Source: Darksidea phi (lineage: Eukaryota; Ascomycota; Dothideomycetes; Pleosporales; Lentitheciaceae). From it: DNA of 48,000 nucleotides. Position numbers and translations under genes: made by a program. The notes beneath the pieces were generated by a model, which searched no databases, was not told where the DNA came from, and saw only the letters and a list, made by a program, of their open reading frames with translations. Below, one piece after another: positions 46,577 to 48,000 of this stretch (the first letter of the stretch is position 1; every line of letters begins with the position of its first letter). Where the stretch lies: NCBI GenBank assembly GCA_030770425.1, contig JASJFT010000290.1, positions 1 through 48,000 on the forward strand. The letters run 5' to 3'.

Positions 46577-47935
46577 TATTTCTTTTATTTTAATTTAATA
46601 GGTAGTAAGTAAGTATTTATAGGAAGGGGGGAGTAAAGATAGTTATAGTAAAGAGAGGGGGAGTTATATATAGTAGTATAATTAGATACTATTACCCTAT
46701 AATCTTATACCGGATAGGTGTTATATAATATAATATATAATATATCGTATAATATAATATATATTATAGTATATAATATAATATAGTATCTATTCTATAT
46801 ATTCGTATTATATAATTATAATAGACGAACGATATATAGTAGAGGTATTAGTATATAGCCGTAAAGTAATAGCTAAATAATCTTCCTATTATAAAGCGAC
46901 CCCTATAAGGATAGGTCGAGGAGTCTATAGTTTAGACTAGTTAAGTATAGCGATCCTCTTTATTATCCTATAGGACTATTCCTTTAGGGCCTATTAGTCC
47001 TATAAAGATAATAAAATTCTCTAGACTATTAAGGAGCTTCTTAAAGTATTAAAGCCCCTTACGGGTATTAGTTAAAGGCTAGTCTAGTTTATAGAACTAG
47101 CTAGTAAAACATTTATATACCCTCGGGTAGTAGATTATATATTTAGATACTTTCTCTTTTTCGTATATATAGTTAAGGACTACGTCCTCGTATTTAAATT
47201 TTTTATAATACTAGGTATAGTTACTATATATAGTTCTAGTTAATAGTAGCTTAGCTAGGTTTTATCGATTAAAGCTAAGCTCTACTAGTATAGTAGTACT
47301 TATATATAATAGATTCTATTAATTATATTATATAAAGAGCCGAGTCTTATTTTATTTCTACTATTCTATCTCTATAAAATAAAGTTTAGTTCGCGCGTCG
47401 AACCTTAATCTAGTAATTATTAGTTTAGCTACGAGCTACGTTAGTAAATAAGAACTATATACCTCTAGATCTACTAGTTAATCTACTCTCTTATTCCCTT
47501 ATATATCTATATATCCTAGGGCCTAGTATATTTAAATATCTACTATCTTTATAACCTATTAATAGTAGAGGAAGACCTATTATAAGGAGAATAGTATATT
47601 CCCTTATAGGTACTATATAACTAATATACTATTTATATATATCTATATATACTTTATATAGAGGGCTTAACTACGTATAATATACTCTAGTCCTCTCTAC
47701 GTCCCTATTATCTTTATATTAAATATATATAAATATATATTTAAGAACCTTCTATTATATCTAATCTCTCTATCTCCTTAATATATTACGAAACTATAGG
47801 TAACGTACTTACTCTCTTTAAGCTACTATTCTAAGTTATTTAAAAAAATAGTAATATTCTTATATAGGAGGTATACCTACTATTCTTTAAAAGTCTTTAT
47901 TATTATCCTCTTCTTTATCCCCTCTATATCGGCAA
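46201..47935. mobile_element. AT-rich, TpA-rich block, probably a RIP-mutated transposon
   Basis: From about 46330 the sequence turns abruptly into TA-rich text (TATAT, TAGTA, CTATA) with no open frames, and returns to normal composition at about 47935. TpA dinucleotides are clearly more frequent than ApT and C/G-containing contexts are scarce, the mark of repeat-induced point mutation in ascomycetes. Short less-mutated islands remain, such as a (GTT)n stretch near 46215 and a GC-rich ACCCCATAAGGGGGGG palindrome-like site at 46312-46327. No protein domain could be read, so the class is unknown. Confidence 0.7.
46540..46592. repeat. TTTTATTTC-type microsatellite
   Basis: Imperfect tandem run of TTTTATTTC and TTTTATT units within the AT-rich block. 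Confidence 0.85.
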
Positions 47936-48000
47936 AAAGTTCGCTCCGAAAAAATCGTAAGAAACGTGGTATGGTACTGTGCGGCATAGTATACATTGCA

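Overview
The window looks like genomic DNA of a filamentous ascomycete, most probably a Dothideomycete of the Pleosporales type. Genes are broken by many short introns of about 45-140 nt with GT...AG ends and CTRAC-like branch points. The gene content is fungal: Zn2Cys6 regulator, NACHT-ankyrin NLR, fused HIS7, asco-laccase with a DSGL tail, peroxisomal alcohol oxidase. The right end runs into a very AT- and TpA-rich block typical of repeats mutated by RIP. The order-level placement is inference; no rRNA, tRNA or CRISPR array was seen.

Left part (1-5.4 kb): a (CA)n microsatellite, a five-exon Zn2Cys6 transcription factor (-), a conserved fungal protein of unknown function (-) and a four-exon acylphosphatase (+).

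6.2-16.3 kb: a NACHT-ankyrin NLR (-) with very similar ankyrin units stands head to head with mitochondrial alternative oxidase (+). A 12-exon alcohol oxidase ending in the peroxisomal signal SRL (+) and a GNAT acetyltransferase (-) follow. AOX and the H2O2-producing alcohol oxidase are both linked to redox and alternative carbon use.

18-26 kb is a compact housekeeping block: a VOC/glyoxalase-like protein with a likely signal peptide, IMP3 (-) and HIS7 (+) on a 210-bp shared promoter, DIM1 (-) tail to tail with HIS7, and APN1 (+) head to head with DIM1. IMP3 and DIM1 both serve 18S rRNA maturation.

26-38 kb is patchier: a decayed TRI12-family MFS transporter, a kelch membrane protein with one apparently non-canonical 3' splice site, a decayed unknown gene whose stops look like C-to-T changes, and an intact unknown Cys/His-rich basic protein whose initiation codon is alone in its first coding exon. 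A frameshifted relic of a laccase 3' end lies just beside that gene.

37.6-42.3 kb carries a GPR1/FUN34/YaaH acetate-transporter-like gene and a complete 11-exon laccase. From 42.3 kb to about 46.2 kb no gene could be supported, and from about 46.3 to 47.93 kb the sequence is the AT-rich block.

Exon coordinates were worked out by hand from splice signals, frame continuity and family motifs. Every intron-containing intact gene reported sums to a whole number of codons.
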